DNA of 64,000 nucleotides from Hyphomicrobiales bacterium. Its GTDB lineage: Bacteria; Pseudomonadota; Alphaproteobacteria; Rhizobiales; Beijerinckiaceae. Of this stretch, positions 51,550-61,686 are shown in pieces. A program made the position numbers and the translations under genes. Position 1 is the first letter of the stretch. Each line of letters opens with the position of its first letter. Where the stretch lies: the NCBI GenBank assembly GCA_027488155.1, contig JAIYCE010000084.1:1-64000 (forward strand), in the 5' to 3' direction. The notes under the pieces are model-generated. The model saw only the letters and a list, made by a program, of their open reading frames with translations, ran no database searches and was not told the DNA's origin.

Positions 51550-52623
51550 CTACTCCAGCGGCTCTGTCTTGACGATTTCGATCCCGAAACCAGCGAGGCC
51601 GACGAAAGAGCGCGTCTTTGAGGACAAATTCACGATCGACGATACGCCAAGGTCACGCAAAATCTGCGCTCCCAAACCGACTTCACGCCATTGCTTCTGA
51701 CGCGCATCTTCTGAAGCCGTCTCACCTTCAATGGTTTGCAGCGGAACCCCCGCCGTTCCATCGCGCAGATAAACAAGAACGCCTTGTCCCTCATCCTTGA
51801 AGCGCTGCAATGCCGCACTGATGGTCTTTCCACCGCTGAACGTATCGGCGATCACATTGGCGCGGTGCAACCGCGTGACTATGTTTTTGCCATCACCAAT
51901 CGTACCGAAGACGAAGGCGAAATGGTTCACCGGATCAAAGGGCGTTGCGTAGGCATAACCGGTCAATTCACCGATCTCGGTTTTGACCGGAAATGTCGCA
52001 ACCTGCTCAACGAGCTTCTCGCGCGCCTGCCGATAAGCGATCAAATCGGCCACTGAAATCTTGCGCAGCTTGTGTTGTGCAGCGAACGCATCGATCTGCG
52101 GGCCCTTCATCACCGTGCCATCGTCATTGGCCAATTCGCAAATGACGCCGACTGGAGGCAAGCCCGCAAGCTTGCATAAATCGACGGCTGCTTCGGTATG
52201 GCCCGACCGCATCAATACGCCGCCATCGCGCGCGACAAGCGGAAACACATGACCTGGACGCACGAAATCAGCGGCGCCCATATTGCCATTCGCGAGAGCA
52301 CGCACCGTGTTTGAACGCTGCTCGGCGGAGATGCCCGTGGTCAGACCATGCTTCACGTCCACCGACACCGTGAAAGCGGTTCCCAGCGGCGCATCGTTCA
52401 TCGCGACCATAGGTTGAAGATGGAGGCGGCGCGCTTCAGCCGCCGTGACTGGCGCGCACACGATGCCGCAGGTATTGCGAATGATGAAAGCCATCTTCTC
52501 CGGCGTGCACAGGGAGGCTGCACAAATCAGATCGCCTTCATTCTCACGATCATCATCATCGGTGACAATGACGAGCTCGCCGCGCTTGATCGCTTCAATC
52601 GCTTCGGTGACGGTATGGGGCAC
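51550..52623 (-). CDS. ribB: RibBA-type 3,4-dihydroxy-2-butanone 4-phosphate synthase with degenerate GTP cyclohydrolase II half
   Basis: This 357-residue protein has an intact RibB half (TDDDDRENEGDLICAA, RPGHVFPLVA, RSGHTEAAVDLCKLAG) that makes the four-carbon riboflavin precursor. The second half keeps the RibA fold, but the zinc-binding cysteines (CLTGD..GSLRCDCG in active enzymes) are replaced by LHRANVIADTFSGGKT, so cyclohydrolase activity should be lost. A separate RibA is expected elsewhere. The start is GTG with GGAGAG. It lies 18 bases after aroC on the same strand. Confidence 0.9.
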   Translation of the reverse strand: MPHTVTEAIEAIKRGELVIVTDDDDRENEGDLICAASLCTPEKMAFIIRNTCGIVCAPVTAAEARRLHLQPMVAMNDAPLGTAFTVSVDVKHGLTTGISAEQRSNTVRALANGNMGAADFVRPGHVFPLVARDGGVLMRSGHTEAAVDLCKLAGLPPVGVICELANDDGTVMKGPQIDAFAAQHKLRKISVADLIAYRQAREKLVEQVATFPVKTEIGELTGYAYATPFDPVNHFAFVFGTIGDGKNIVTRLHRANVIADTFSGGKTISAALQRFKDEGQGVLVYLRDGTAGVPLQTIEGETASEDARQKQWREVGLGAQILRDLGVSSIVNLSSKTRSFVGLAGFGIEIVKTEPLE

Positions 52624-52641
52624 GAAAAAACTCTCCGAAGA

Positions 52642-53754
52642 TCACGCGCGAACGAACGGCCAGGACGCACCTTCGCCGTTTTGCGCACGATGGCGTAGCA
52701 GATGATCGGCCAACACACAGGCCATCATGGCTTCGCCGACAGGAACTGCACGAATGCCGACACAAGGATCGTGACGGCCTTTGGTCATGACTTCAACTTC
52801 ATTGCCATAGCGGTCAACGCTTTGACGTGTCGTCAGGATGGATGAGGTCGGTTTGACGGCAAAGCGCGCAACGATCGGTTGCCCCGTCGAAATGCCACCA
52901 AGAATGCCCCCGGCGCTGTTCGAAAGAAAATGCGGTCCGTCATTGCCGCGCCGCATCTCATCCGCATTCTGTTCGCCCGTAAGCTCAGCAGCTTCGAAGC
53001 CAATGCCGATCTCAACACCTTTGACGGCGTTGATGCTCATGAGCGCTGCGGCGAGATCGGAATCGAGCTTGCCATAGATCGGGGCACCAAGGCCGGGCTT
53101 CACGCCTTCGGCGACCACTTCGATCACCGCCCCAATGGAGGAACCGCTTTTGCGAATGCCATCGAGATAATCGGCATAGAAATCGGCTTTCAGCGCATCG
53201 GGGCAGAAGAACGGATTGCGCGCCACCTCATCCCAATCCCAGCGCGAACGATCAATCTTATGTGGCCCCATCTGCACAAGCGCACCGCGAATCGTAACGC
53301 CATCCAGAACCTTGCGCGCAATCGCGCCAGCCGCGACGCGCGCTGCCGTTTCACGGGCAGACGAGCGCCCACCGCCGCGATAATCGCGGATGCCGTATTT
53401 CACATCATAGGGATAATCGGCGTGTCCTGGGCGATAGCGGTCTTTGATGTCACCATAATCCTTGCTGCGCTGATCGACATTCTCGATCAAAAGCGCAATC
53501 GGCGTGCCGGTGGTTAGCTGCGGGCCTTCGCCCTCACGAAACACACCCGAAAGAATGCGCACCTGATCGGGCTCCTGCCGCTGCGTGGTGAAGCGGGATT
53601 GGCCGGGGCGGCGGCGATCGAGTTCGGACTGGATGTCCGCCTCCTCGAGCGCAAGGCGGGGCGGGCACCCATCGACGACGCAACCCAGAGCGGGCCCGTG
53701 GCTTTCGCCAAAGGTGGTGACGCGGAAGAGGTGACCGAAGCTGTTGTGCGACAT
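52642..53754 (-). CDS. aroC: Chorismate synthase
   Basis: This 370-residue enzyme shows all three family signatures: [38 protein letters not shown], and [17 protein letters not shown]. It eliminates phosphate from EPSP to give chorismate, using reduced FMN. The full length and conserved sites indicate a working enzyme. AGGGA precedes the ATG. Co-location with ribBA on the same strand fits its flavin need, though this is only suggestive. Confidence 0.97.
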   Translation of the reverse strand: MSHNSFGHLFRVTTFGESHGPALGCVVDGCPPRLALEEADIQSELDRRRPGQSRFTTQRQEPDQVRILSGVFREGEGPQLTTGTPIALLIENVDQRSKDYGDIKDRYRPGHADYPYDVKYGIRDYRGGGRSSARETAARVAAGAIARKVLDGVTIRGALVQMGPHKIDRSRWDWDEVARNPFFCPDALKADFYADYLDGIRKSGSSIGAVIEVVAEGVKPGLGAPIYGKLDSDLAAALMSINAVKGVEIGIGFEAAELTGEQNADEMRRGNDGPHFLSNSAGGILGGISTGQPIVARFAVKPTSSILTTRQSVDRYGNEVEVMTKGRHDPCVGIRAVPVGEAMMACVLADHLLRHRAQNGEGASWPFVRA

Positions 53755-53884
53755 GTTGATCCCTGTTGGGCCGACCCTCTATCGCACTTTTGGCCGGAAT
53801 AAAACGCGTGAGCTGCGCTTTGGTCGAAAACCTGTCTTTGCGGGCGCGCCAGCACTCAAACCCCGCCCTTGGCAGGGACAAGCC

Positions 53885-56800
53885 TCAAGCGGCAGCTTGG
53901 GCAACTGGCTCTCGGCCCCGCAGGGCGGCAGACGCTGGGATGGCGGGGGCTCCAGCCCATTCGGAATGGGCGGGCAGCGCCTCACCCTTCATCACGACGG
54001 TCAGCGGATTCAGCCGCACATAATCGCCGATATGGGTGTCATAGAGCACCGTCGACAGAGCGCCAACCATTACTCCTCGACCGAGGTGAACCCGTCCGAC
54101 CTTCATCACCCGGTCTTCATAAAGATGGGTCTGAAGGGCCGAAATGCTATTGAGGGTGCAATAGTCGCCAATCGTGACGCAGTCGAATTCGGTAATGTCC
54201 GTCATGTCCATATAGACACCCTTGCCCGTCTTTGCTCCAAAGACGCGCAAAATCCATGGCAAGAACGGCGTGCCGCGCAAATGTTCGAGCAGAACCTTTC
54301 CGGCCAGACCCCAATACATGACGGCGATAGCCTCGGTCCGCATTGCCCACCAAGACCACATCGGCTTCATCGTGGGAACATAGCGGCCCATCAAGCTCCA
54401 TTTGATACCTGCGACAACCAAAGTCATCACAATGGGAATGATGACGCTCGCGGCCAAAAACAGCAGCAAAAAGGTTTGATAATCGCGCGCAAGAATAGTC
54501 GGCGTGAATACTTCAACAGCGAGCGTGCCACATGTGATGAATAGCATCGACGGTAATGAAAGGTTGAATGCTTCGAAAACACCGCGGCCTAAACGACGCC
54601 AGCGCGACGGCTCATAAGTCCAATTTGCACCAATACCGTCTACTTTTTGGCGCGTCGGCAAATGAATGGGCGGAGAGCCGAACCATGTGTCGCCGGGTTT
54701 GATGGCGCTGTTTTCAGGCGGTTTGGATTTGATGCCGATCAACGTGCCTTCAGGGATGTCGGCACCGGGCGGTACCACGCCGTCATTACCGATGAAGACA
54801 CGCGCCGCCGTCCGCACAGGAGCCAGCATCATGTAGCCGCGTCGAATATCTTCATCGCCGAGAGTGACCTCATCCGCGATAAAACTTTTCTCGCCGATTT
54901 CGGTGAGATCGTAACGACCCGCAAGATTGGACGAGATCTCGGCATCCTTGCCAATCTTCGCTCCCATGAGGCGATACCAATTGCGCATGTAAACTGTCGC
55001 GAAGAGGGACGACAAGGTTTCAAGCGTCACTTCTGTCGCCAGCGCAACTACCCATTTGCGGGTGTAAAACCAGCTGTAAACGGAGTAGGTGCCGGCGCGT
55101 ACGACAGGCAGAATCACCCAGCGAAGAGCGGCAATCAGAAGCACGGTGACAAACACCATTACCATCGCAGCAGGCCAAGCGAGCGCGGGGAGATAGAATA
55201 GATAGTTCACATCGAAATGCGCTGAAATCAGCGAGTCAATTTTATCAAAAAGATAAAAGCCGGGGAAAATCGGGATCAGACTGACGGGTGGTAACACCAG
55301 CAAGGCAAGGATGTAAGCGAAAAGCTGGGCGCGGCGGCGACTTTCGGGGGCGTCGGCCTGAGGCGGCAAATGATCGCGATCGACCATCCCAATCTTTTGA
55401 GCCGGCGAGCCGTCCCATTTTTCCCATGCACCAATACGCGTACTGTCGGGCAGAGATGTTAGATCGAGAAGCTCAGCCCCCTCGCCTACCACGGAATTAC
55501 GGCCGACGACACATGATGTTCCGATATAGGCATCACGCTCGATCTGAATGGTGCCGATCACCAATTCATTGCCGATCACCTCGGCATTGGCGAGAACGAC
55601 TTTGTGTCCGATCGAGACATTATCGCCGATGGCCACCAGATCGAATGCGCCTGAATCGATGTGCGACAGAACGGCGTCACGGCCGATCTTGGCGCCCAAT
55701 GCCATCAGATAAAGTCGCATGATCGGTGTAGCCTGAAACCATTTCATGTGAGACAGGCCGTTCAGGCGCTGCACCAGCCACCAACGGTAATAATAAAAGC
55801 CCCAGAGCGGATAGCGCCCCGGCTTTGTGCGGCCGAGAATGAGCCATTTACCGGCAATCGCGATGAAAACCGTCACCACATTGATGACCATGTAGATCGC
55901 GACCAGAGAAATGAATTCAACAAGCAGGCTCGACCCTTCTTCCGTGATCAGCATGTAACTCACGAAGATGCCGAGCCATTGCGCTGTCATCAGGCTAAGG
56001 ATGAAAGGCAGCGCCAAGGCCTGTCCGACCCCGCATAGGAAACGCCGCAGCAGCGGCGGCGGCGTGAACGAGAGGTCGCGCCGCTCTCGCGGCATGTTCG
56101 CAACTTGATGTTCAAGTTTCGCCGCCATCGCGCGCAAAGTGCGGACGCTATAAACATCCTGCAACGCCATGCCCTCTAGGCCAGGATTTTTGCGCACAGC
56201 AGAGATAAAGCGCGCAGCAAGGAGCGAGTGGCCGCCGAGATCGGTGAAAAAATCCGCGTCAAAGGGAATGGTTTGTCCTGTGAAAACGGTTTTTGCAGCG
56301 TCAAGCAAAAGGGCTTCGGTTTCGGTGCGCGGCTCTTCCTGTTCTTCGCTGATCGTGTCGGCCGTCAGTGCTACCGCTTTCAGCGTCTTGCGATCAATCT
56401 TGCCAGAGCTCAAACGCGGCAAGCGCTCGACCAACTCGAAACGTGACGGCAGCATATAAGCAGGCAGGTCTTGGGCCAGCGCGGCACGCAGCGCCATGCG
56501 GTCGATTTCGACATCGGGATAAGGTACGAGGAAGGCGACAAGCCGGTCGATGCCATCATCCTGGCGCAGCACGACGGCGGCCTGTGCGATTTCTGGTCGT
56601 GCATCAATGCGGGTTTCGATTTCGCCTAATTCGACGCGGAAGCCGCGGATCTTGACCTGATCGTCGATGCGGCCATGAAACAAAATTTCGCCGTCAGGCG
56701 ACAGGCTCACCGCATCGCCCGAGCGATAGAGAATGGGATCGAGACCGTCGCTGCCGAACGGATTGGCGATGAATTTTTCCGCGGTTAATTCGGCGCGCTT

Positions 56801-57931
56801 GAAATAGCCGCACGCCACGCCCGGGCCACCGATGAGCAACTCACCTTGCACGCCCGGCGCGCAAAGTTGCATCGCTTCATCGACGATGTAGCAGGAATAA
56901 TTCGGGATAGGCTTGCCAATGGTGACAGTTTGGCCTGCGACTGTCTTGCACGCGGTCGCAACCACTGTCGCCTCGGTCGGGCCATATGTGTTGAAGATCG
57001 TGCGGCCCGGCTTCGCCCAACGCTCAATGATGGAGGGCGGCAAGGCTTCACCGCCGAAGATAACGAGCCGCAACGATGGTACATCGCGCGAAAACATCGA
57101 CAAAAGCGTCGGAACCGTATCGATGGCGGTAACGCTGCGTGCGATCAGATGATCGGCAAGCGCATCAGTGTCGGCAAGCAATTCAGGCGTCGCAACCTCA
57201 AGTGTTGCGCCGACGAGATATGGAATCCAGATCTCTTCCATCGAGAGATCGAAAGCCACCGAAGCGCTTTGAAACATCACATCATCGGGCCGAAGCCCGT
57301 AAAGTGCATTTCCGGCGCGCAGATAATGGCAGATGTTACGATGGCTGATAACGATGCCTTTCGGCACGCCCGTCGAACCCGAGGTATAAATCAGATAAGC
57401 GGCATCATCCGGCTTGAGGCCGCGTTGGCGCGCCGGGATCAGCGGTGTTGTGCTTTGCGGCAGCGTGGTTGTGGTCACGACGGCGCACGGCATGGAAGAC
57501 GTCCGCTGAGCGAAAACGTCCGATGTGAGTAATGCCAGTGCGGAAGCGTCGTCGAGGCAAACGGCAATGCGATCGACTGGCGCATCGGCATCGAATGGGA
57601 GCCAGGCAGCGCCCGATTTCGCGATCGCGATCTGCCCGACCAGGAGATCGATGCCACGTGGCATCCAGAGGCCGATGATCCGGCCCGGCCCTGCACCGAT
57701 ACTGACAAGTCCGGCGGCAATCGCCTCGGCGCGACGGTTCACCTCGGCATAGGTGAGTGCTTCGCGCGCATCGCGCATGGCGACATGATGGGGACGCGCA
57801 GCGACCGTGGCTTCGAAAATCTCGGCGAGGCACTCGTTGCGCAAGCAATCGGGCATGGCCGACCCGCGCAAAAAGGCAGACGGGTTCGCCTGCCTTGCGA
57901 TGGCATCTTCATCCGAACTCGGTCGTGTCAT
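53885..57931 (-). CDS. Pls/PosA-type single-module peptide synthetase (adenylation, carrier, membrane and hexapeptide-repeat domains)
   Basis: This 1348-residue protein has an adenylation domain (about 30-530: YLIYTSGSTGVPKG, FDLSMEEIW, TYGPTEATVVAT, YRSGDAVSLSPDG, GKIDRKTLK), a carrier domain with the pantetheine serine (FFTDLGGHSLLAA), then six or so membrane helices interleaved with left-handed hexapeptide-repeat domains. This is the layout of poly-epsilon-lysine synthetase and PosA-like proteins, which make or load cationic amino acid chains at the membrane. Aligned by eye to the PheA pocket, the code reads D-L-E-D-I-G-T-V-V-K; Glu at position 239 suits a basic amino acid. Confidence 0.87.
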   Translation of the reverse strand: MTRPSSDEDAIARQANPSAFLRGSAMPDCLRNECLAEIFEATVAARPHHVAMRDAREALTYAEVNRRAEAIAAGLVSIGAGPGRIIGLWMPRGIDLLVGQIAIAKSGAAWLPFDADAPVDRIAVCLDDASALALLTSDVFAQRTSSMPCAVVTTTTLPQSTTPLIPARQRGLKPDDAAYLIYTSGSTGVPKGIVISHRNICHYLRAGNALYGLRPDDVMFQSASVAFDLSMEEIWIPYLVGATLEVATPELLADTDALADHLIARSVTAIDTVPTLLSMFSRDVPSLRLVIFGGEALPPSIIERWAKPGRTIFNTYGPTEATVVATACKTVAGQTVTIGKPIPNYSCYIVDEAMQLCAPGVQGELLIGGPGVACGYFKRAELTAEKFIANPFGSDGLDPILYRSGDAVSLSPDGEILFHGRIDDQVKIRGFRVELGEIETRIDARPEIAQAAVVLRQDDGIDRLVAFLVPYPDVEIDRMALRAALAQDLPAYMLPSRFELVERLPRLSSGKIDRKTLKAVALTADTISEEQEEPRTETEALLLDAAKTVFTGQTIPFDADFFTDLGGHSLLAARFISAVRKNPGLEGMALQDVYSVRTLRAMAAKLEHQVANMPRERRDLSFTPPPLLRRFLCGVGQALALPFILSLMTAQWLGIFVSYMLITEEGSSLLVEFISLVAIYMVINVVTVFIAIAGKWLILGRTKPGRYPLWGFYYYRWWLVQRLNGLSHMKWFQATPIMRLYLMALGAKIGRDAVLSHIDSGAFDLVAIGDNVSIGHKVVLANAEVIGNELVIGTIQIERDAYIGTSCVVGRNSVVGEGAELLDLTSLPDSTRIGAWEKWDGSPAQKIGMVDRDHLPPQADAPESRRRAQLFAYILALLVLPPVSLIPIFPGFYLFDKIDSLISAHFDVNYLFYLPALAWPAAMVMVFVTVLLIAALRWVILPVVRAGTYSVYSWFYTRKWVVALATEVTLETLSSLFATVYMRNWYRLMGAKIGKDAEISSNLAGRYDLTEIGEKSFIADEVTLGDEDIRRGYMMLAPVRTAARVFIGNDGVVPPGADIPEGTLIGIKSKPPENSAIKPGDTWFGSPPIHLPTRQKVDGIGANWTYEPSRWRRLGRGVFEAFNLSLPSMLFITCGTLAVEVFTPTILARDYQTFLLLFLAASVIIPIVMTLVVAGIKWSLMGRYVPTMKPMWSWWAMRTEAIAVMYWGLAGKVLLEHLRGTPFLPWILRVFGAKTGKGVYMDMTDITEFDCVTIGDYCTLNSISALQTHLYEDRVMKVGRVHLGRGVMVGALSTVLYDTHIGDYVRLNPLTVVMKGEALPAHSEWAGAPAIPASAALRGREPVAQAAA

Positions 57932-58047
57932 CCCCGCCCCCGGCAGCCTTCGCTCCCCAGCGATTGGCTAGGCTGCACTCTTCATTGGCATCAGATTAAC
58001 CTTGCATGAACGCGCGTCGCAATCGACCGCACTGCGGTGGTTTTTCC

Positions 58048-58626
58048 TCAAATCCAAGCGTGAGAACCCATTTCGAGACGCAGGATTTCGCCCTGTCTTA
58101 TGTATTGAAACGGCGCCTCAGCCATCGTGACGCCACCCATGATGGTCAGGAGAACACGAGCGACACCGCCATGGGAGACAATGACCGCCTCATCGGGCAT
58201 TTCGGCGAGCCAAGGTTCGATGCGGCGGGCAAGCAGGGCATAGCTCTCCCCGCCCGGTGGCAGAAAATTCCATTTGTCGGCCTTGCGGGCGCGGGCAAGG
58301 TCTCGCTCCCGCTTCTTGAGATCGTGCCAAGTCTGCCCTTCCCAGCGACCGAATGTCAGTTCCTTAAGGCGCTCATCGGTGAGGAAGCCAAGCGGTTCGA
58401 GGCCGATGGAGGTGCGGGCCAAAACGGCCGTTTCCATTGTCCGGCTAAGCGGACTGACATGCCAAGGCAGACGCCCCGAATCAGGTCTCGCAGCCATCAG
58501 CCGCTTTCCGGCTTCGGCCGCCTGCGCGCGACCCAAGTCGTTCAATGGAATATCGCGCTGGCCCTGCAATCGACCTTCACGATTCCAGTCGGTCTCGCCG
58601 TGACGGATGAACCAGAGCGTCTTCAC
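58048..58626 (-). CDS. Histidine phosphatase family protein
   Basis: This 192-residue protein has the phosphohistidine motif RHGETDWN (His9), a second SPLSRTMETA region, the acidic LKELTFGRWEGQTW and the late VSHGG. Such enzymes remove phosphate from small sugars, cobalamin precursors or proteins. The start overlaps the stop of fabI by 4 bases, so it is translated with it. The substrate is not predicted. Confidence 0.89.
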   Translation of the reverse strand: MKTLWFIRHGETDWNREGRLQGQRDIPLNDLGRAQAAEAGKRLMAARPDSGRLPWHVSPLSRTMETAVLARTSIGLEPLGFLTDERLKELTFGRWEGQTWHDLKKRERDLARARKADKWNFLPPGGESYALLARRIEPWLAEMPDEAVIVSHGGVARVLLTIMGGVTMAEAPFQYIRQGEILRLEMGSHAWI

Positions 58627-59450
58627 TTGTCGAGCGTGATATCGGGTGCTTCTGGATTTTTCATGCCGACCACGTGGTAGCCCGCATCGACATGCAGGAT
58701 TTCACCCGTCATGCCACGGCCCATGTCGGAGACCAGATAAGCGGCCGTGTCGCCGACTTCCTCAATGGTCACGGTGCGGCGCAGCGGAGCATTGTATTCG
58801 TTCCAGCGCAAAATATAACGGAAATCGCCGATGCCCGATGCGGCCAATGTCTTGATAGGACCGGCCGAGATGGCATTGACGCGAATATTTTTCGGACCCA
58901 GATCGGCTGCTAAGTAACGCACCGATGCCTCGAGCGCAGCTTTAGCGACGCCCATGACATTGTAATGAGGCATCCATTTTTCCGCACCGTAATAGGTCAA
59001 GGTTAGGAGGGTGCCGCCTTCCGTCATCAGCTTTTCAGCGCGCTGCGCAACGGCCGTGAATGACCAGCAGGAGATGTTGAGCGAACGGTTAAAATTAGCC
59101 TCAGTCGTGTCGACGTAGCGGCCGGTCAGTTCGTCCTTGTCTGAAAACGCGATGCAGTGGACAACAAAATCGATCTTGCCCCAGAGCTTCTCGACTTCGG
59201 CAAACGCCGCATCGATGCTGGCCGCGTCCGTCACATCGCAATGACCGACGACGTGCGCGCCAAGTTCAGCCGCGAGTGGGCGCACGCGCTTCTCAAGCGC
59301 GTCACCTTGGAAGGTGAAGGCGAGTTCCGCCCCATGGTCATGGGCCGCTTTGGCGATGCCCCAGGCAATCGAGCGATTGTTGGCCACACCCATAATCAGC
59401 CCGCGCTTACCGGCGAGAATGGAAGACCGGCGATCCGATGCGTTCGTCAT
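58623..59450 (-). CDS. fabI: Enoyl-[acyl-carrier-protein] reductase (NADH), FabI
   Basis: This 275-residue FabI has the divergent SDR cofactor motif GVANNRSIAWGIAKA, HCIAFSDKDELTGRY, the catalytic YNVMGVAKAALE pair (Tyr, Lys) and the SAGPIKTLAASGI substrate loop. It performs the last reduction in fatty-acid elongation and is the triclosan target. The ATG at 59450 gives the standard N-terminus; the frame is open further upstream without support. Followed by the overlapping histidine phosphatase gene. Confidence 0.95.
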   Translation of the reverse strand: MTNASDRRSSILAGKRGLIMGVANNRSIAWGIAKAAHDHGAELAFTFQGDALEKRVRPLAAELGAHVVGHCDVTDAASIDAAFAEVEKLWGKIDFVVHCIAFSDKDELTGRYVDTTEANFNRSLNISCWSFTAVAQRAEKLMTEGGTLLTLTYYGAEKWMPHYNVMGVAKAALEASVRYLAADLGPKNIRVNAISAGPIKTLAASGIGDFRYILRWNEYNAPLRRTVTIEEVGDTAAYLVSDMGRGMTGEILHVDAGYHVVGMKNPEAPDITLDK

Positions 59451-59674
59451 GAAGTCAAAAACTGCCTTTAAAGAGGTTCCGGCCCGAGGGCTTTGTGGCA
59501 TCTTTAGCTGAACGGAGAGCCGCACGGAAGCCGAGAAAGCTGACCTTTAGACCCTTCCCATAGGTAAAATACATAAGTCTTCAATCTCAGGTCTGCTATT
59601 CCAAAACAGAGGGACAGCAAGGTGCAGACAGGTCCGACCGGTGCTATAAGCCGCCCCGCTTTCGCGTTTCAGTG

Positions 59675-61615
59675 ATGGATACCATGCCCGAGCCGGCTCA
59701 CAGCCACGAGAATTCGCACGAGACCCACGACCATAGCAGCAACGGTCAGGTCTGGGGGCTGGCCCTTGGCAGCATCGGGGTTGTCTACGGCGATATCGGG
59801 ACAAGCCCGCTATACGCCTTTCGCGAGGCGCTGATGGCCGCTGCGGGCATGCATGGATCCCATGGCGTGCCCGCCGCTATTGAGCGTGCAACTGTCCTTG
59901 GCGTTCTGTCGCTGATCGTTTGGTCGTTGTTTCTCGTCGTCACTGCAAAATATGTGCTTATCCTTCTGCGCGCCGACAATAATGGCGAAGGTGGCACGCT
60001 TTCCCTGATGGCACTGTGCCAGCGCGCAATCGGAAAAAATCTCAACAGCCTATTCTTCCTCGGTGTGATCGGTGCAGCCATGTTCTATGGCGACTCGATC
60101 ATTACTCCGGCCATCTCGGTGCTGTCTGCCGTCGAGGGACTCAAACTCGTTACACCGGCTTTCACCCCCTACGTTATTCCCATCACACTCGCCATTTTGA
60201 TCGCGCTTTTTGCCGTGCAGAGCCATGGCACAGCGGCCGTTGCGCGTTTCTTTGGGCCGATCATGGTGTTTTGGTTTTGCATGCTGGCGGCGGGCGGCCT
60301 TCTGCATGTTAGTGACGATTGGGGCGTGCTCGCCTCGTTCAATCCCTATTACGGGCTGAAGTTTCTTCTCAATCACCAGATCATCGGCCTTGTCACATTG
60401 GGCGCCGTGTTCCTCGCCGTCACGGGCGGCGAAGCGCTTTACGCCGATCTCGGCCATTTCGGTCGCAAGCCGATCCAGCTCGCATGGTTCTGCCTCGTTC
60501 TGCCCTCTCTCGTAATCAATTATTTCGGCCAAGGCGCACTCGTTCTGGCGGATCCCTCAGCCATTCAAAATCCGTTCTACAATCTTTATCCGGATTGGGC
60601 GCTGATCCCGATGGTGATCCTTGCAACTTGCGCAACCGTCATCGCCTCACAGGCCGTCATCACAGGCGCTTTTTCGCTCACGCGCCAAGCCGTGCAACTT
60701 GGCCTCTTGCCGCGCCTCGAAATTCGTTTCACGTCTGAAACCCATTCGGGCCAGATCTATCTGCCGCGCATCAACACGCTGCTTTTGATCGGCGTCATCA
60801 TTCTTGTCCTACTCTTCCGCAATTCGAGCGCTTTGGCCTCCGCCTATGGGATCGCTGTAACGACGACGATGGTGGTCGACGCATCGCTCGCGTTCATCGT
60901 GATCTGGCGCTATTGGGGCTGGCGGCCCTCGCTTGCAGCCGCTCTTGTCATCCCTTTCCTGCTGATCGACACTACATTTTTCCTCTCGAACCTCCTGAAG
61001 CTATTTGAAGGCGCATGGGTGCCTCTTGCGTTCGGATGCTTCCTGATTGGCATTATGTGGACGTGGCGGCGCGGTACGCGCATTCTTGCTGAAAAAACGC
61101 GGCGCTCGGAAGTTCCGCTCGATATGCTCGTCAACAATCTCGAAAAGAAGCCCCCACATTTCGTTCAAGGTACAGCGGTCTTCTTAACGAGCGATCCCAA
61201 TTATGCGCCCACCGCACTCCTGCACAATCTCAAGCACAACAAGATTTTGCATGAAAAGAACGTCATCCTGACAGTGACGACGGCAACGACGCCGCGCGTA
61301 CCGGAAAAGGATCGCATTCAGATCGACAATGTGAGCGAACATTTTTCACGCGTGACGATGAAGTTTGGCTTCATGGAAATGCCGAATGTACCGAAGGGCC
61401 TTGCCATTGCGCGCAAGAGCGGCTGGAATTTCGACATCATGTCGACATCGTTCTTTGTGTCTCGCCGATCAATCAAACCGGCTGCACGATCGGGTATGCC
61501 GCTTTGGCAGGACAAGCTCTTCATCGGTCTTGCGCGTAATGCAAACGATGCAACGGACTTCTTCCAGATCCCAACTGGACGTGTGGTGGAAGTCGGCACG
61601 CAAGTGACCGTGTAA
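59675..61615 (+). CDS. kup: KUP-type potassium transporter
   Basis: This ~646-residue membrane protein has 12 hydrophobic segments and the KUP signatures: [74 protein letters not shown] ~150-residue cytoplasmic tail follows. It imports K+ with protons. His-rich residues at the very N-terminus ([14 protein letters not shown]) are unusual and may simply be variable. A TATAAG box lies about 25 bases upstream of the start. Confidence 0.95.
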   Translation: MDTMPEPAHSHENSHETHDHSSNGQVWGLALGSIGVVYGDIGTSPLYAFREALMAAAGMHGSHGVPAAIERATVLGVLSLIVWSLFLVVTAKYVLILLRADNNGEGGTLSLMALCQRAIGKNLNSLFFLGVIGAAMFYGDSIITPAISVLSAVEGLKLVTPAFTPYVIPITLAILIALFAVQSHGTAAVARFFGPIMVFWFCMLAAGGLLHVSDDWGVLASFNPYYGLKFLLNHQIIGLVTLGAVFLAVTGGEALYADLGHFGRKPIQLAWFCLVLPSLVINYFGQGALVLADPSAIQNPFYNLYPDWALIPMVILATCATVIASQAVITGAFSLTRQAVQLGLLPRLEIRFTSETHSGQIYLPRINTLLLIGVIILVLLFRNSSALASAYGIAVTTTMVVDASLAFIVIWRYWGWRPSLAAALVIPFLLIDTTFFLSNLLKLFEGAWVPLAFGCFLIGIMWTWRRGTRILAEKTRRSEVPLDMLVNNLEKKPPHFVQGTAVFLTSDPNYAPTALLHNLKHNKILHEKNVILTVTTATTPRVPEKDRIQIDNVSEHFSRVTMKFGFMEMPNVPKGLAIARKSGWNFDIMSTSFFVSRRSIKPAARSGMPLWQDKLFIGLARNANDATDFFQIPTGRVVEVGTQVTV

Positions 61616-61686
61616 ACCTGCGACAAGATGTCGGGCTGATTGCTGCGCCGACATCCTCTATTTCCCATTAATGGTCGGTGAGATCG

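Noticed and set aside
53744-54544. Long plus-strand frame antisense to the peptide synthetase
   Set aside because: The minus-strand frame is a clear full-length family member; the antisense frame has no domain.
59526-59671. Possible potassium-linked riboswitch upstream of kup
   Set aside because: The leader is short and I could not find the conserved helices of a c-di-AMP or M-box type element; only a plain promoter-like TATAAG is visible.
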